Source of the DNA: Cynocephalus volans | Taxonomy: Eukaryota > Chordata > Mammalia > Dermoptera > Cynocephalidae | Direction: 5' to 3' | Length of the DNA stretch: 64,000 nt | NCBI RefSeq assembly: GCF_027409185.1 | Contig: NC_084466.1 | Span: forward strand, 72,336,501 to 72,400,500 | Shown: one piece after another, positions 33,350 through 46,199 of the stretch | Position numbering within the stretch: the first letter of the stretch is position 1 | Layout: every line of letters starts with the position of its first letter | Notes under the pieces: model-generated | What the model saw: the letters and a program-made list of their open reading frames with translations, nothing else | What the model was told of the DNA's origin: nothing | Database searches by the model: none | Program-made: the position numbers and the translations under genes

Positions 33350-34855
33350 TATATGTGACAAAGAGCTGTGGCTTACCTCATGTAATCAAACAGAAATACA
33401 TGTACCCACTTTTTTGCAATGTGGAAATATTGAATTAATAAATGATAAAAAATTAAGGTCAGCAAATCTTTATAAGCCACTCCACTCCATGCTACTGTAT
33501 CCTTTTATTAGAAATAAAATCACTAATGGATAGGAATAAAAAATGTATCAAATGACCTGAAAGCAGCAATGATTCAATTTAAAAATAAATAGATAAATAA
33601 GGCTGAGTAGTTTATAATCATCAGTTACTAAGTTAACAACTCATTACATTCAAGGGCCTCAAGGGAAATTAACTATTTCAAATTAGGAAAGAACTATAAA
33701 CTCTTGGACAAAGAAAAAGAATAAAATTAAAGATAAGCAGTTACATAAAGTGTTTTTCATTTTCAATCTTATGCTCTGGTTTATGCAATCATTTTGCATT
33801 ATTGGATTTCCATTAACTCTATTTCCAAGTCAGTCCCCCTGAGATGCTTACTGAATTATTTTTACTGTTAAATGCATAGAAACTTTGAAGTCTTATTGCC
33901 AAGAAAAACCACCAATTTTCTTTTAAATGTGACCTTAGCAATTACTGTGATCCCTCTTGAACACTAAATACTTAAACACTTAAATACTGTAAATGAAAAT
34001 CAATGAAAATGGACATGTGATTTGAGTTCACCTTAAGCTAATCCATAAACTGAGAGTGAACTAGAAACCTCACTGTGTTTGATTTGTTTAAAAATAATAC
34101 AATGCATTTATATTTTTGAAGTTTTTAAACATAAATGAACAAATGTAAGCATGGTATAAAAACTTACTTTCAAAATGAAAGGTTTCTACCCCATCTGTGC
34201 TGGAGGTGGAGGTCTCCCTAAAGCCAGGCTTCTACTTTAAGTCAGAACTCAGAATGTTCCCTTGTCAATAAGGAGTTTCAGAATAGAATTAGATACAGCT
34301 TAAAGAATAAAAGAAGGCCAGAAAATCTATTTGACTATTGTTGTATATCTTAAAGTCAGGATTGTCTAGGTCATAATCAGATTCAATTTATAAATTTCCA
34401 CTGTATGCTACAAATGGAATTGAAAAGCCAGCCTATTGCTCTTGAATATTCACGCCACCGTATAACTTTTTATTTTATAAATACCTCATATTTTATGACA
34501 TATGTACATGAAAACGAATTTTTGTTTATCCCATTAATTTTTTCAAATTTTTATGTGCTAAGATCTCTCATCTAAATATCAAGTCTTACAATTTCAAAAT
34601 GATTATACTCCTCAGAAATATTTTAAATTCACATTGCTATGACTTTTATTCTGAGAGTCTTTGGAAAATTCTAGAATAAGAATTTATAGGTAAAGTTAAG
34701 GCTTAAATGTTATTGTTTACAAGCTCTTATCTTTCAAAACTGCCACACTTTGACTATCTCAATTTAGATTATAAAGATTTTGAAAGACTCAGAAAAAAAT
34801 ACATTGAGCTATATAATTCCTAATTTATTTTTAAGGTTGAGTGGTTAACCTCTGA
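33350..34855. other. Nothing recognised
   Basis: AT-rich, no nameable repeat or coding signal. Confidence 0.35.
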
Positions 34856-34859
34856 TTTC

Positions 34860-34985
34860 ATGAAGCCAAGTATTTGCTTGGCTTGTTCACTGGTGCATCC
34901 TCAGCCTTTGCCTAAAACAGTGTCTGACACAGAGCAAGAATTTCAATGCATTCTGCTTAATGAAGGAATAGATTCTGCAACTGAC
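34860..34985 (+). repeat. L2 3' end
   Basis: ttggcttgttcactggtgcatcctcagcc and acagtgtctgacacagagca...gaaggaatag follow the L2 3' terminal consensus (…cctggcacatagtaggtgctcaataaatatttg…). Confidence 0.6.
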
Positions 34986-34989
34986 ACTT

Positions 34990-36605
34990 AAAACATGATT
35001 AATCTGAGTTATTTAGAGATATGCATAAACCACAAATGGCAAACAAGTTTTAGTAAATCAGTATAATTAGTATTTTATGTATCCCTATCCATTTGTCTGT
35101 GTAGTCCTAGTTCCCACTACCTGAAGGTAAATTATCTTAGCTGATGATGCCTGAGATGTTGGACGGAGGCAACTCAAGCACATCAGGTCTTTTGGGTTAC
35201 AAGGGGTCTAAGGATATCCAGAAGGGTTTCAAAACAGATTCTAGTTCACCTGATTCTGCTCTTCTTTTTACCTATTTCTCTTCCCAGGGAAAGATTATGG
35301 ACAGAAAAGACTTAGTCAACCTAGAATCTCACACATTACTAAGCACTCCATAAGTATTTGATGGATTGATCGATTGACGGATGGATGGTCCCCCATTCAT
35401 AAACTTTCCTCAGCTTCCTAAAATTTCGGAGGTTCATCTGACTTAAGAAAACTAACTTGTCCTAAAGGGTATATGTGGGAAAGAGTCACTCCCTCCATAC
35501 AATCCCCGAGGATTCTAATTCACAAAAATATGAGAGCAAAGACAACAGGAATAAAGGTTCTATGTGGTAAGAATTTCTTGAAGTCTAAACACTTCTAGTT
35601 AATCGATGAATGAGAGTACATTTTGAAACTCTCTATCTCCTATCCTCATTCTGAACTAGTACAGCATAACTCCAGGATTTACTGGTTTGTCTGTGCATTT
35701 TCAAAATAGAACCTTTTAATGGCAACACAAGGGGCAAAGCAGAGGGCAATTTCTTGCAATATGAGGATATTGTGAGGCGAGATAGCAAATTTTTATCTGT
35801 ATTTGGGACTTGCAGACAAATTGAGCTTTTGGAAAGAAGCAAGAATACACTGCAGAACTACTCTATTTTCAGAAAAAAAATTTTTTTAAAAATCAGCTCT
35901 CTCCAGGAGGCTGATCCCAGATTCCATTAGGAAAGCAAGGTGACAGGTGAACCTCTGTGTAGTAAGACAGGAGCAGGCAAAGATTCACTGGGGGCTTTTT
36001 AACACTCAGGAGGTACAGAGAACAGGAGAGATGGCAGAGATAAGGCTGTGAAATCAGCTGCATTTGCAATACTTATCAAAAGTACTAATAACATAACATA
36101 ACAAAATAGAAATAAAGTGTTATAATGTACAGGACTGTAATGAACTTCAGTAAATTGTACTCTGTCTGGGGAGACATAAACCTAAAATGTTTACAAATGA
36201 AAGCATCTATATTACTTTTTTCTAGCAGCTACCTTGCCGAACTGTATGTTGGGAAGAGAAAGAGTTTATTTTAAAACTGATTTGCTCTGATTTTTTTGAT
36301 TTGTTTGTTTTTGTCTGTTTTGATACTCAAAGGCTGTGAGAGGTGAGAAAGTCTGGGAATTAAGCCTCAGTAAAAGCCTCTGTGGCAAACTACTCCAACT
36401 TTGAAATTGTACTAGATAAGCTCTACTCCCCCCACCCCACTGCCATTTTCTAAGAGCCAATTGGCAGATGAATTTTATGGGGTCTGACTTTTCAACTCCC
36501 TTTTGCTTATCATTTGGGGATTCAACTCCCTTTTGTGTCATTTGGGGGTTCTGGAAGGAAACTCTGATGTGAAGGTTAGCATACAGGATTCACATTAATG
36601 AATGA
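34990..36605. other. Nothing recognised
   Basis: Unique-looking sequence. A weak L2-like end occurs near 35300-35380 (actaagcactccataagtatttgatgg). No gene is supported. Confidence 0.3.
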
Positions 36606-36609
36606 CCTT

Positions 36610-37092
36610 GGTATCGACACCTGTGACAGGGAAGGGAAGTGCAGAACAGTGGAAACACTGGGTTGTAATAGATCTGCAACATAACCAGCGCCATCTTAGA
36701 CAAGCCCAAGTACAAAATGGCACCCTCCACCTCCTCCCCTCCCCTCCCCCATTCTCTTTTACAAGAAGCCTCATGGTTTCCGAGAAAATGAAACTTTCTG
36801 TGTTTCTGCATGGGCAGAACTCCCCATTCCTATGACCTAACTCAATCCCCACCCCAGGATTACATCACCCAGCTCTTGGTGCCAACATACCAATATAAGC
36901 TCCCACCACCCTATGTTAGGTGCTTTACCCCGTTTTCAGGGCAGCCCCGGGCTGCCCGTCACTTTGAGCACAATCCAGCAGACTTTCTTCCTTTAATAAA
37001 GCTTGAACGGTACCCAGCCTCTCAGCTCACTTTCTTTCAGGTAGCAACTGATGTATTTGTGAGCATGAGTGGGACACTTCTGGTGTCTCCAT
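36610..37092 (+). mobile_element. Probable solo LTR
   Basis: The order has LTR character: an A/G-rich 5' part, a C-rich tract (36722-36750), catataccaatataagctcc-like promoter text near 36885, an aataaagcttgaacgg polyadenylation signal (aataaa 36996-37001) and a C/T-rich U5-like tail. Boundaries and family are not certain; possibly ERV1-like. Confidence 0.5.
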
Positions 37093-37099
37093 AAATACC

Positions 37100-37513
37100 C
37101 AAGTGGAGGAAGCACTTTGTGAACTGGTGTAAAAAAGAATTTGGGATATTTGGGTTATTATTTAACTTGACTTATTTGCCCCCAAATCCTGCAGAGACTG
37201 GGTGAAGAAAGATACAGTATCAGCCTTATCTTCAAAATATGTTTGGAATTTAACCAAGTTTTACCTTCACTGCTGCTGTCCAATCCCAGACACCAATGGT
37301 CCAAACCCTAGAACATTACAATAGCCTACTAGCTGGTCCCTTTGTTTCTATTCCTGCTCTCCTAGAGTCTATTATTTAGATAGAAGCATAATGATCATTT
37401 AAAAATAAAAATCAGAAAATGTACTTTCCTACCCTCCAGTGGCTTCCATCACACTTAAAATAAAATCTAAATCTTTAACATCTGACTCCTGCTTTATCTT
37501 CCCAACCTAATTT

Positions 37514-37515
<2 letters not shown>
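37100..37515. other. Nothing recognised
   Basis: Unique-looking DNA leading into a TC microsatellite. Confidence 0.3.

Positions 37516-37516
<1 letters not shown>

Positions 37517-37548
<32 letters not shown>
37517..37548. repeat. (TC)n microsatellite
   Basis: About 15 uninterrupted TC units. Confidence 0.95.
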
Positions 37549-37551
<3 letters not shown>

Positions 37552-37579
37552 ACTGTGCTCCAGTTCCACAAGTCTCCTC

Positions 37580-38110
37580 TTAGAGTTAGACTTCCTATAG
37601 TTTAAAGACAAGCTAATATGGCTCCGTTATATCCATTACACATTGGTTGAGGAATGAGATAATAAACAAGCAATTCCCATCAATAAACAAGAGCTGAAGT
37701 GTTCCACAAGTCTCCTCATGGTTTGGAGCAGGTAAACTGGATTCACTCTCAGCACCCATTCCAACTTTCCTTTACTGTACCTTACATCTTTTGTGTGTGT
37801 GTGTGTGGCTGGTGGTATGGGGATCCTAACTCTTGATTCTGGTGTTATAACACTGAACTCTAACCAATTGGACTAACCACCCAGCCCTACTGTTCTTTAG
37901 CATCAGCTTTATGACTGTTTAGAAGTAACGGCAGTGGTGATGGTTTCATGTCAGGCTATCAGCAAGCATCCATTTATGAATACCTTTCATCTCCTATTTA
38001 TCAATGGGAATTGCTTGTTTAATATCCTGTGTTCCTCTACCGATGCATATTAGATACAATGGAGGCATATTAGCTTGTCTTTATACCATAGGGTGTCTAG
38101 CCATAAGAGA
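37580..38110. repeat. Inverted repeat with arms of about 110-125 bp
   Basis: The left arm (about 37580-37698) and the reverse complement of about 37985-38108 share long matches, e.g. taaagacaagctaatatg and aaacaagcaattcccat, roughly 75-80 percent identity by eye. The spacer holds a tRNA-type SINE. The left arm is also bracketed by a 17-bp direct repeat (37563-37579 and 37701-37717). Confidence 0.7.
37793..37888 (-). mobile_element. tRNA-Ile-derived SINE monomer (CYN-like)
   Basis: On the minus strand it reads gggctgggtggttagtccaa-ttggttagag, then ataacacc and aggatccccataccacc, with a (CA)n tail. Matches to the tRNA-Ile D-arm, anticodon region (gttataacacc) and B box (decayed) are clear. This is the type of monomer described for colugo CYN SINEs; related monomers exist in Rhin-1 of horseshoe bats. 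Confidence 0.75.
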
Positions 38111-38289
38111 TCCAGGGCTTTGAACTGAATAGAGTATCTAGAGGGGACTTTGGATCATCTCCTTTGGGAATAGGAAATTATGGTCTATGTGTTAGAAGAA
38201 GGTTGTGCATTAAAATTTGGTGGAAAAGTTATGAGCTGTAGTGGAGACATACAGGTATCCACTGGAAATTTATGTTTGCCTTTTCCATT

Positions 38290-38690
38290 GTGTGGAGGTT
38301 TTGCTGATTATTGGCTGGACAGCCAAATATAACATTTCACAGACATCTTCTAATTAGGTTGAGTCAGCAACTGATTTTAACCAAAAGACTATGAGAGAAG
38401 TAAAAATTATATAATCCAAGTGCAAGCCTAGGCTATACAAGTCTCCACTGTGACACTCCTTCATGCTCTTTTTACATCTAGCTGGATAAAATGGAGCTGA
38501 CCCCCCAGGGTAACATTGGAATCACTGTGTCAAAGGAAGTAGAGCTTCTGTCGACCTGGATCTCTAAAAAACTTCACAGAGTAGGGACACCCCAACAACC
38601 CATAAACCTGCCTGTTACAAGAGTAAAATTTAAACATCTGTTTGTTGGAGTCAATACACATTTTTGAATCAATTTACCATTGTCCCTGCC
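38290..38690 (+). mobile_element. Ancient LTR-like repeat
   Basis: attattggctggacagccaa...catttcacagacatcttc, tggataaaatggagctgacc and cctgttacaagagtaaaatttaaac resemble a widespread mammalian LTR-type repeat (the ending 'ttacatgagcaagaaataaac'). Family not assigned. Confidence 0.45.
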
Positions 38691-38699
38691 ATTCCAATA

Positions 38700-39085
38700 G
38701 CAAACTGTTAAAAGCTTAATATCCCACAAATGGTCAGCACTCCTCCAAACTAATGCAATCCTGCTCCTGATGGGCCAGCATCAGATTATAGTTAGCCCTT
38801 CCAGAGAAGTGGCATTGAGAGCAGCAGCCAAGTCCAGACAAGGCATCTGGTTATCCCAAAGGATATCAAAAAATATCACAAAAAGTCAGAGCAGAGTATT
38901 TCAGGCCTGATTGTCAACAAATGCCATTGCACTATCTTATTTTATAGTTTGATTAAGTTCAATGAAAGGAGAAAGCAGAGACTGCTATGTGTTGATTTAT
39001 ATATTGCGAGCATGTTTACAGCTAAGCCTGGTTAATAACAAAATGAATGATGAGTTAATGAATATGTGTCATCTGTGAAGGCAGA
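38700..39085. other. Nothing recognised
   Basis: No nameable element. Confidence 0.3.
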
Positions 39086-39089
39086 TTCA

Positions 39090-39480
39090 TGTGTACCGGT
39101 TAACAACTTACCCGAGTCTAGCAAGTCGGAATGCACTCAAAGTCAAGTTAAGTGAAGTGGATTTATTACCTACAGATAGGAAGCAAGGGACAACAGAAGA
39201 TTAGGACCCATTGAGAGCTGCTTCCCCAAGGGTCAAGAAAGCTTTCCAGGGAGGGTGGAGTCTTAATTGCAGGTGCCTCACTTGTATCTTAGCTGAGGAA
39301 CTCCAAAAAGTAGCCTATCCTGGGTTTTATACTCTGGAACACGAATCACTGGGCAAAATCCTTGAAGGTCATTCTGTTTCTATGGGGTGGGGGGGGTACT
39401 GCAAAAGAGCACAGGCTGCTCCAGCCGGTTCCCCCCATCTCAGGCTGTGCATTCCCAGTACGTTCTATAGTTACTCTTGA
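39090..39480 (-). mobile_element. Probable LTR, minus strand
   Basis: On the minus strand there is an aataaatccacttcac polyadenylation context (plus-strand gtggatttatta, 39158-39169), followed by an R/U5-like tail ending cggtacaca (plus-strand tgtgtaccgg at 39090). Upstream lie G/C-rich U3-like stretches. The outer end is uncertain. The 89-codon plus-strand frame at 39211-39480 is a shadow. Confidence 0.45.
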
Positions 39481-39484
39481 GAAC

Positions 39485-40690
39485 TATAAGTGAGAAAGGA
39501 GGAAGAACTGGGTAGATCCAAAGTGACCCGGAGAACTGTCCTGCAATTATTTAACCAAAGGTCCTTTCAGAAGCTTAAAATTTTAGAGTTAGAGTCTTAG
39601 TAGCCATCTGGTTCATTTTACAAAAATTAATTCAAAATAAAATATGCATAGTTTTGTCTTAGATAAGGCTTGTTTTTTTTCATGGCATCTGCCTTGGTCT
39701 CAAAGGTATCTAGGCTAGTATTTTTATAGAGGTGATATCAGCTTATGTTTGCAAGGCTTCTGAGTCAAGCCTTGTGTCCTTGTTTTTCTTCCAATATTTA
39801 TTAAAATGATATAAACTGAGCATTTTTGAACGACAATTGTTTTGTGAGCAAACATGAAACCTACAATAATGGTGAGAAATTCATATATCTACACACCTAA
39901 AGCTTTTATTTTGTCTTCTCTCATCATAAAGTCCAGATGTCCCAAGACTAAAATTCTGAAAATTTAAGAGAAAATTCTGAAAATAACCCCCAAATTGGGT
40001 TTGCTTTGCTTCTCAAAGTTTTGCATTTTCAGTTTTATTATTAGGTTTCCAAATGTCTCATGATTTCTTTCTGTCATACTAACACTTTTATAATCAAATC
40101 CACCAGCATATTCCTCACTTGGTGCTGCCACCGAAAGCTGTCAGTGAGGTAACCCCTGCATGAAGACTATTGTGCAGAGTTTACTTTGAGGGGTTAGGAA
40201 AGGGCAGTGAAGACCAGATGCCTCCCCGGACGTGATGAGATTACCTTCAGTCAACAGCATGACCCTCCATGGCCACACACAAGCATACAGACAGATCCAG
40301 GGAACCTAGAAAAAAGCAAGATATCCCTGGGGTCATTGAATTGTATTTAATGACTTTTATGCATGGAAATTTAGATAACAAAACCCAAAATGCTGACAGT
40401 CATGGCAAGGTGGAAAGAAATCTAAGAGGAGACAGTTTGTTCATTTCAATGTGTAAGGCCTGTAGATTTAGCTCCGGGGGTTCAAAAGATGAATGTGGAC
40501 TGTGGAGGCAAACATGTACCTGCCAGTTTTGCTCATTTATATTTGCTGTTTGATGTGCCATGAGTTCTTTGGCCCGAAAGCTCTATTTACATTTTTTAGT
40601 GTCTGTGAAATGAAACATGAAGTTTTGGAAACACTTAAAATATTTTTTAACCAATTTTCTGAAAAATTATTGTACATGACCATATAAATC
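39485..40690. other. Nothing recognised
   Basis: No supported gene; a weak L3-like phrase near 39590-39630 (cttagtagccatctggttcatttta). Confidence 0.3.
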
Positions 40691-40708
40691 AAAAAGAAGA
40701 ACTGTCTT

Positions 40709-40761
40709 GGGCAACAATAATCAGCCACAACATATATCGACAAAATAAAATTAAAAACAAA
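40709..40761 (+). mobile_element. 53-bp L1 3' end micro-insertion
   Basis: gggcaacaataatcagccac...cgacaaaataaaattaaaa is the last part of the lineage-specific L1 3' UTR plus A-tail. It is flanked by a perfect 18-bp duplication, aaaaagaagaactgtctt, at 40691-40708 and 40762-40779. The minus-strand frame at 40537-40791 crosses it and is a shadow. Confidence 0.9.
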
Positions 40762-40784
40762 AAAAAGAAGAACTGTCTTCACAA

Positions 40785-42900
40785 AGGCCAATATTTATCA
40801 GAATTAGCATCTGACATATTCAAGGCTATAAATTTTAATAGTTGAAAACATTTGGCTGGATTCTTTTTTTGATATGACTGCCAGAATTTGTAGTCAATAA
40901 ATAATCTAATATGCTCAAGAACTAACAAGCTAAAAAAAAAAAAAAAGAAGTTTAAATGAAATACACCATTGGCATAATGAAAAGGGGTGAGCAACTTTAT
41001 TTTTTCTAAACTGGAAAATTTAACTGCTGTTCAGGTAAGAAAGAGAAAGCTGTGTATATTTTACTTTTTAATTATATGTCAAATATATAACTCTAAAACA
41101 ATTGCCAAAGCACTATGTGTTTGAAGTCTCATGAAAATTCTCCCTTTGTATTTAAAATGAAATGACTAAAAAATCTATAACCATGTTTATGTTTTTAAAC
41201 AAGTTTGAAGTCATAGAACTAACTGGCATCAAACGCCTTGTATCTCACCTCCCAGGACGAGGAAGTTTTCTCTACGTCTTCCGTAGACTAATTACTTGCA
41301 ATCCTCCCCGCCCCCCACCCCCATTAATAACAACCAGAATAAAGTGAAGCTACATTTAGGCAAGTTTTAGTTAATGTGATGCATCTCAATGGAAACAGCC
41401 ATCTCACTCCAAAGCCTCGAAAAATAGTTAAGAAAGGTATTTCCTGAAGTCTCTTAAGTAAGCAGCAGAGAGGGTGTGGTGGGGAGAAACACATTTCTAA
41501 CATCCAGCAAAACCCCCTAAAAATCCTCTAAGCATCTTTGTTTTTTATTTCTCCCTCTTTCCCTGAAGTGTTATTAATCAGAGGACTACTCCATACTTCA
41601 TGTTCTTTCTCTGAATTTCCTGAAACAGCGCCAGGCCCCTGCTACCTGCTACCATTTTTCCTAGTTTCCAGGCCTAGGAATTTTTCTAATAGTTACGTAA
41701 TGAGTTTTCTCATAAAGAGTATTTCAGCCTTCTCTTTTGACTTAAACTCTTTGCCTTGGCCCATTCAGAATCCCAGAAAGCTCAGTGGAAACTGAGCAGC
41801 AGACAGAGTAGCCACTTTAGAAGACGGGGGCAGACAAAGGCTGAGTGTAGACCCCTATCCTACCCCATCACACAGTTATGCTCATCTCCTTGCCTAGAAA
41901 CAAAGGCTTGAATCAGTCAAGCGAGAGTTCTAATCCTTACTCTGCTGCAACTGCCTAACTCATTCAACTTAGTCTTTTGTTGACTCTGCTTTAATTCATA
42001 AAATAAATGGCAGCAAATATAAAATTAAACAAATCCTAGCATATTAAGTCATTCAAAATATGCTTTGTTGTCTTCAGTAACAAAAAGACACTCCTCGTCT
42101 ATTTGCACTCATAAAAATGCTTTTAAGATAATCCATTTATACAATTAACTACTATCCCTTTAATATAATACTAGCCCGCATCAGCTATCAAAGCTGCCTT
42201 TAAAATCTTCTACATTTGGAAATGGCCGCGGACTTTGTAGTGTAGTACCTGGGACACAATCTTCCTAAACCGCTATCTTCTCATCTGTCATGGGCTATAA
42301 AAGGGGATGATATTGGCTAGAGAAAGTAAAATTGCTTTCATAAAATGTGGCATGGCCTGAGGTAAAACAATGGCGAAACTAGAAAAGCCACCAATTTCAT
42401 GAGGACTGTTTTAACACTCCCTCAACCAGAACTTAGCAAATGTTTACTGTGTAACAGTCTGGCTAAGTCACATGTTAGGAGATGATGGTACAAAGACTGT
42501 TTCAGCCAGCCATGTACTGGAGCCAATAGGTAAATATTCAGGGACCATGCGAAGCAATTTTTAAACCCTTGGAAAATTGAAATTCACAGTAAAATAGGTA
42601 AATGGTACAAATCAGGACTGCTGCACTCCAGAGTGGGCTTATCAGTACATCACTGACTCAGCCCTCAAGAATCTGAGTCATGTGAATGCCCAATATATTC
42701 AACATAATTCAACATCATTTCAATATGATGAATACTAAGATAAAGGACCCACCAAGGGAGCATAGAGATGAGGAAGATTTAGACATGTTTTCCACTTTGA
42801 TATTGATACTGAAATGATGTTTCTGCTGTTGACAGGACTGGCGCTATTTTAAGAAACCCTTCCATTTTGTAAATACTCAGGTGGGAAAAACCTGGGCAGG
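40785..42900. other. Mostly unrecognised DNA
   Basis: AT-rich to mixed composition. No repeat family or coding region can be supported. Confidence 0.3.
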
Positions 42901-42904
42901 AAAA

Positions 42905-43165
42905 TGTGGGAGGGGCTGGGAGGAGCCATGCTAACATCAAAATTAGCTTATGTACTGTTGGCTTGCTTGCATTGGCTAATAACTCCTAGCACAGTGATCA
43001 GGCGACCGGGCGACCGAGTTGCAGCGCTTGCAGCTTTAAAAACTGAAAGTAAAAACGGCTCAGGCCGCACTCTGAATTGGCTGGTGCGGTCCCAGCTGCT
43101 GGCAATAAAGTTTTATTTTTTTCCATATCGGTCTCCAAGGGTGATTTCTCCCAATGCCCAAAACA
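42905..43165 (+). mobile_element. Probable ERV solo LTR
   Basis: GC-rich compared with its surroundings, with ttggctaataactcctagcac, a cluster of CpGs (caggcgaccgggcgaccgag), a tttaaaaactg TATA-like site near 43035, cagctgctggcaataaagtttt (aataaa about 43104) and a U5-like tail. Start tgtgggaggggctggg is plausible. The 95-codon frame at 42904-43191 lies within it and is not a host gene. Confidence 0.5.
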
Positions 43166-43189
43166 ATACCTATTTGAGATTCTTAAGTT

Positions 43190-44575
43190 GATGTTTTTTG
43201 AAAATCAAATGCTCTTGGAATTTTCTGTTACTCCATTTCACTCTAAGGCAGGCAGATCTGACTTCAGACTGCACAAGGTAAAATAGAACTCTCTTCTTTA
43301 GTTGAATAACACCTCCTTATGTATAACCGAACAATAGTTTTGTTTCATATATTTTATTTTAAATGGAAAATAATTTATGATTCTCACTGCTACAATGAGT
43401 TGTTACCATAATGAAGCTGATTGTTAGTACACAGAGCTGAACTTACACATCTGAATGAATTTGCTCTGTCAAAAATGAGCAGCTCTTGAATTCCCTGTTT
43501 CCTACTTGCTGTGTGTGGATAACCCAGCCTTTCTCCCATTGCCATCTCCTTCTCTTTTATCAGCAGAGAACAACTCTAGTCAAGACTCTCTTTAGCCTTA
43601 GCCCCTCTTCTCACATTGCTTTAGAGTGAACTATCTTCAGTAGGAAGATGACATCACAGAAAGAATGGTGGTAAAGAGACCAAAACAGAGAATCCCTTCC
43701 CTCTGCTGTACCTCATTGTGTGCAAGTTACCACCTTGCTATAAACTCAGTAATCTTCTATATCAAAGTTGCTAGGAAAAGTAACAGGTTCCTGCCATTTT
43801 ATTTCAGTGCCTTGAGCAGACTGTGTTGGGAAATGTGAGACATAGGTGCTAGGTGCTGGGGTCCTACCTATTTCAAGAAGTTCATGAATTAGTTAGACTT
43901 AGTTGGCCAAAGAACTTAACCACCATGTATGCTTCTGGTAAATGCAAATGTTTGTTTGTATAGCAAATTGGTACTTAGGTGGGAGTACTGCTCAAAACAT
44001 TTGGGATTTTTTTTTTTTTCACAGTTATTCCAAAAAGTATATTCTTTCTACCAACATATTTACAATGATTCTTTTGGATTGTCTCCTGGATCTGTCATAG
44101 CCCTCATCAAAAGATTAGCTTCATTATTTCATTCATCCATCATTTTTTCAAACACACATGCACACAAATACACACTCACACATGCTGTATTACACCAGGC
44201 TCATGATATTATTTGCTCATCTTTGACTTTGCAAAAACCTTACCCATTCTCAAAGGGTAGAAACGTTCTACTGCTTAAACTGTATGCATTTTAAGGACAA
44301 GGACGGTTAGTTACATGATTTTTTTCGTATCTACAATGCCCATTATTTAGTTTGCTTAATAATATATGTTGGAAGGAGGGAGGGAGGAAGGCAACATAGG
44401 CTATGCAATTCCTTATAAAAAATAAATTAGCTACTGTTTTTGAGTGAGTACTTTCCCCTTTCAAGTGATACTGTAAAACACCTGAGAATTTTTTTTAAAT
44501 CCTAAATTACACTTTGAACCCACCAAAAAAAGTATTGTCTTAAATATATACTATATGTTGTAAAAACAGTTGTTG
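43190..44575. other. Nothing recognised
   Basis: The 121-codon frame at 43929-44294 has no domain signature and includes CA-rich and T-run low complexity; judged chance. Confidence 0.3.
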
Positions 44576-44579
44576 ATTA

Positions 44580-44700
44580 AGCATGAAGGAGTCTCTTTCT
44601 GGGCCCTGGGGATATATTGGTGAAAAAGGCAAAACCACAGCTGTCAAGGAGCCTACATTTTGTTGAGAGGCTATTTTAAATAGAATGGTTGGGGAAGGCC
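44580..44700 (+). repeat. L2 fragment
   Basis: ctgggccctggggatatattggtgaaaaaggc and tcaaggagcctacattttgt match the L2 3' phrase (…ctggggatacagcagtgaacaaaac…ctcatggagcttacattctag…). Confidence 0.65.
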
Positions 44701-44704
44701 TCTT

Positions 44705-46150
44705 TAAGATGACATTTAAACATATATACTAGGATAATATCAATAAAACATCTATTAGTCAATGTAATTTAAAATTTCCTAATTCTTCTAGAAAAAAATG
44801 GCTTCTTTGAAAATAAAACTGATAAAATATGTTTTTTGGAGGATATATCGTTGTTGTTAAGCTCTGTTTATGAAAACTGCATGACCCATTTTATTCTACC
44901 AGAAGCAATTTGATTTGTTTTAGATATATGTGTACTCAGTGACAAGACCACTTTAAAAGCAAAGATTATCTTTAAAAGCCTATTGAAAAATGAAAAATAC
45001 AAGTCCCAAGAGTTTCAACCATGTTTCTATGACTAAAATGATAACATAAAAATAGCTCAAGCTCTAAAATTATATTGTATGAAATTATGGATGCATAAGA
45101 ATCAGTTTCCTCTGAGCTTTGATAATTACATTTTAAATAGAGTACTGACATGCTGTAATTATAATATTAAAATACTAAGATAATCAAAAGCTCAAAGGAG
45201 GTACTCTAGGCTTCTGAAAGATTTTGTAAATGTCATTAAACTTACTGTATTTCCATTACATCATAGGAAAACTATTATTATTTGTACATCTTTGTTCACA
45301 TCTAAGTGGCAATCTTTTTGACACAGATAAAATTATTGCCATTGTATCTATGTGACAACATTGATTTTATAAAAATTCTTATTTTATTCAATGCCCCCAA
45401 TTTTTCCTTCTAACAGATTAAAAATTCTCTTTACTTTCATTATTTCTTCTTTCCTCCCATTTCAGTTACTTTTCCTCTTTTTCAAAGCTAATCAAATCTC
45501 CCCACCCCCGATGTTTATTATATTCCCCTTCTTTATCCTCTGGGATTTTGCTCCATCAAGTGTCTCTTTCTCTTGAGGTTTTGGTCGCTTCTTTTACACT
45601 GGCTTTCTTCTTGCAGTGTACATAATATCTTTATTCTTCTCTACCCTTAAATTAGAAGTAAAGTAAAAAATCCACCATCTCTAAGGATCTTGCAGGTGTC
45701 TGAATTATCACTTCATCTATTTTCATCATGCCATCAAACTTGTTGGAAAGACTGGAAAGGACCCTGTGCTCATTATTGATTGTTTCTTATTATCTCTTAA
45801 ATATTGATTTTATTTCTTATATCCTGCCAAAAAGTCATCTTAGAGATTACCAGTGCCCTGAGTCACATGGGTCTTCTCTTTGGCAATGTACTACTTGAAC
45901 TCTTTTCATATTTTGACACTATAGTGTAACTTTTTCTAGAAATCTTCTTCCCTAAGAAAGAGCAAGTATCTTTCTTGTTTCATTTTCTACCCCACTGCTC
46001 CATCTCAATCTTCATTATGATTCTCTCTTCATCAATCATAAATTCCATTTGTCCGAGTATTTGAATGTAGCTTTCCCTGAGTTTCCAGCCTTAGCTTCTC
46101 TTCAATCTCTAGTTTATTAATTCCATTTACTACTTTCATTCACTCATCTA
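44705..46150. other. Mostly unrecognised; pyrimidine-rich, possibly L2-derived
   Basis: From about 45400 the plus strand becomes C/T-rich with no coding frame; it vaguely resembles decayed L2 ORF sequence but I cannot support a call. Confidence 0.25.
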
Positions 46151-46199
46151 TAGAAGTGCTCATTACTATTATTAAAGTCTTATTACTACTATTCAATAA

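Noticed and set aside
43929..44294. 121-codon plus-strand frame
   Set aside because: Includes a T-run and CA-rich low complexity, no recognisable domain.
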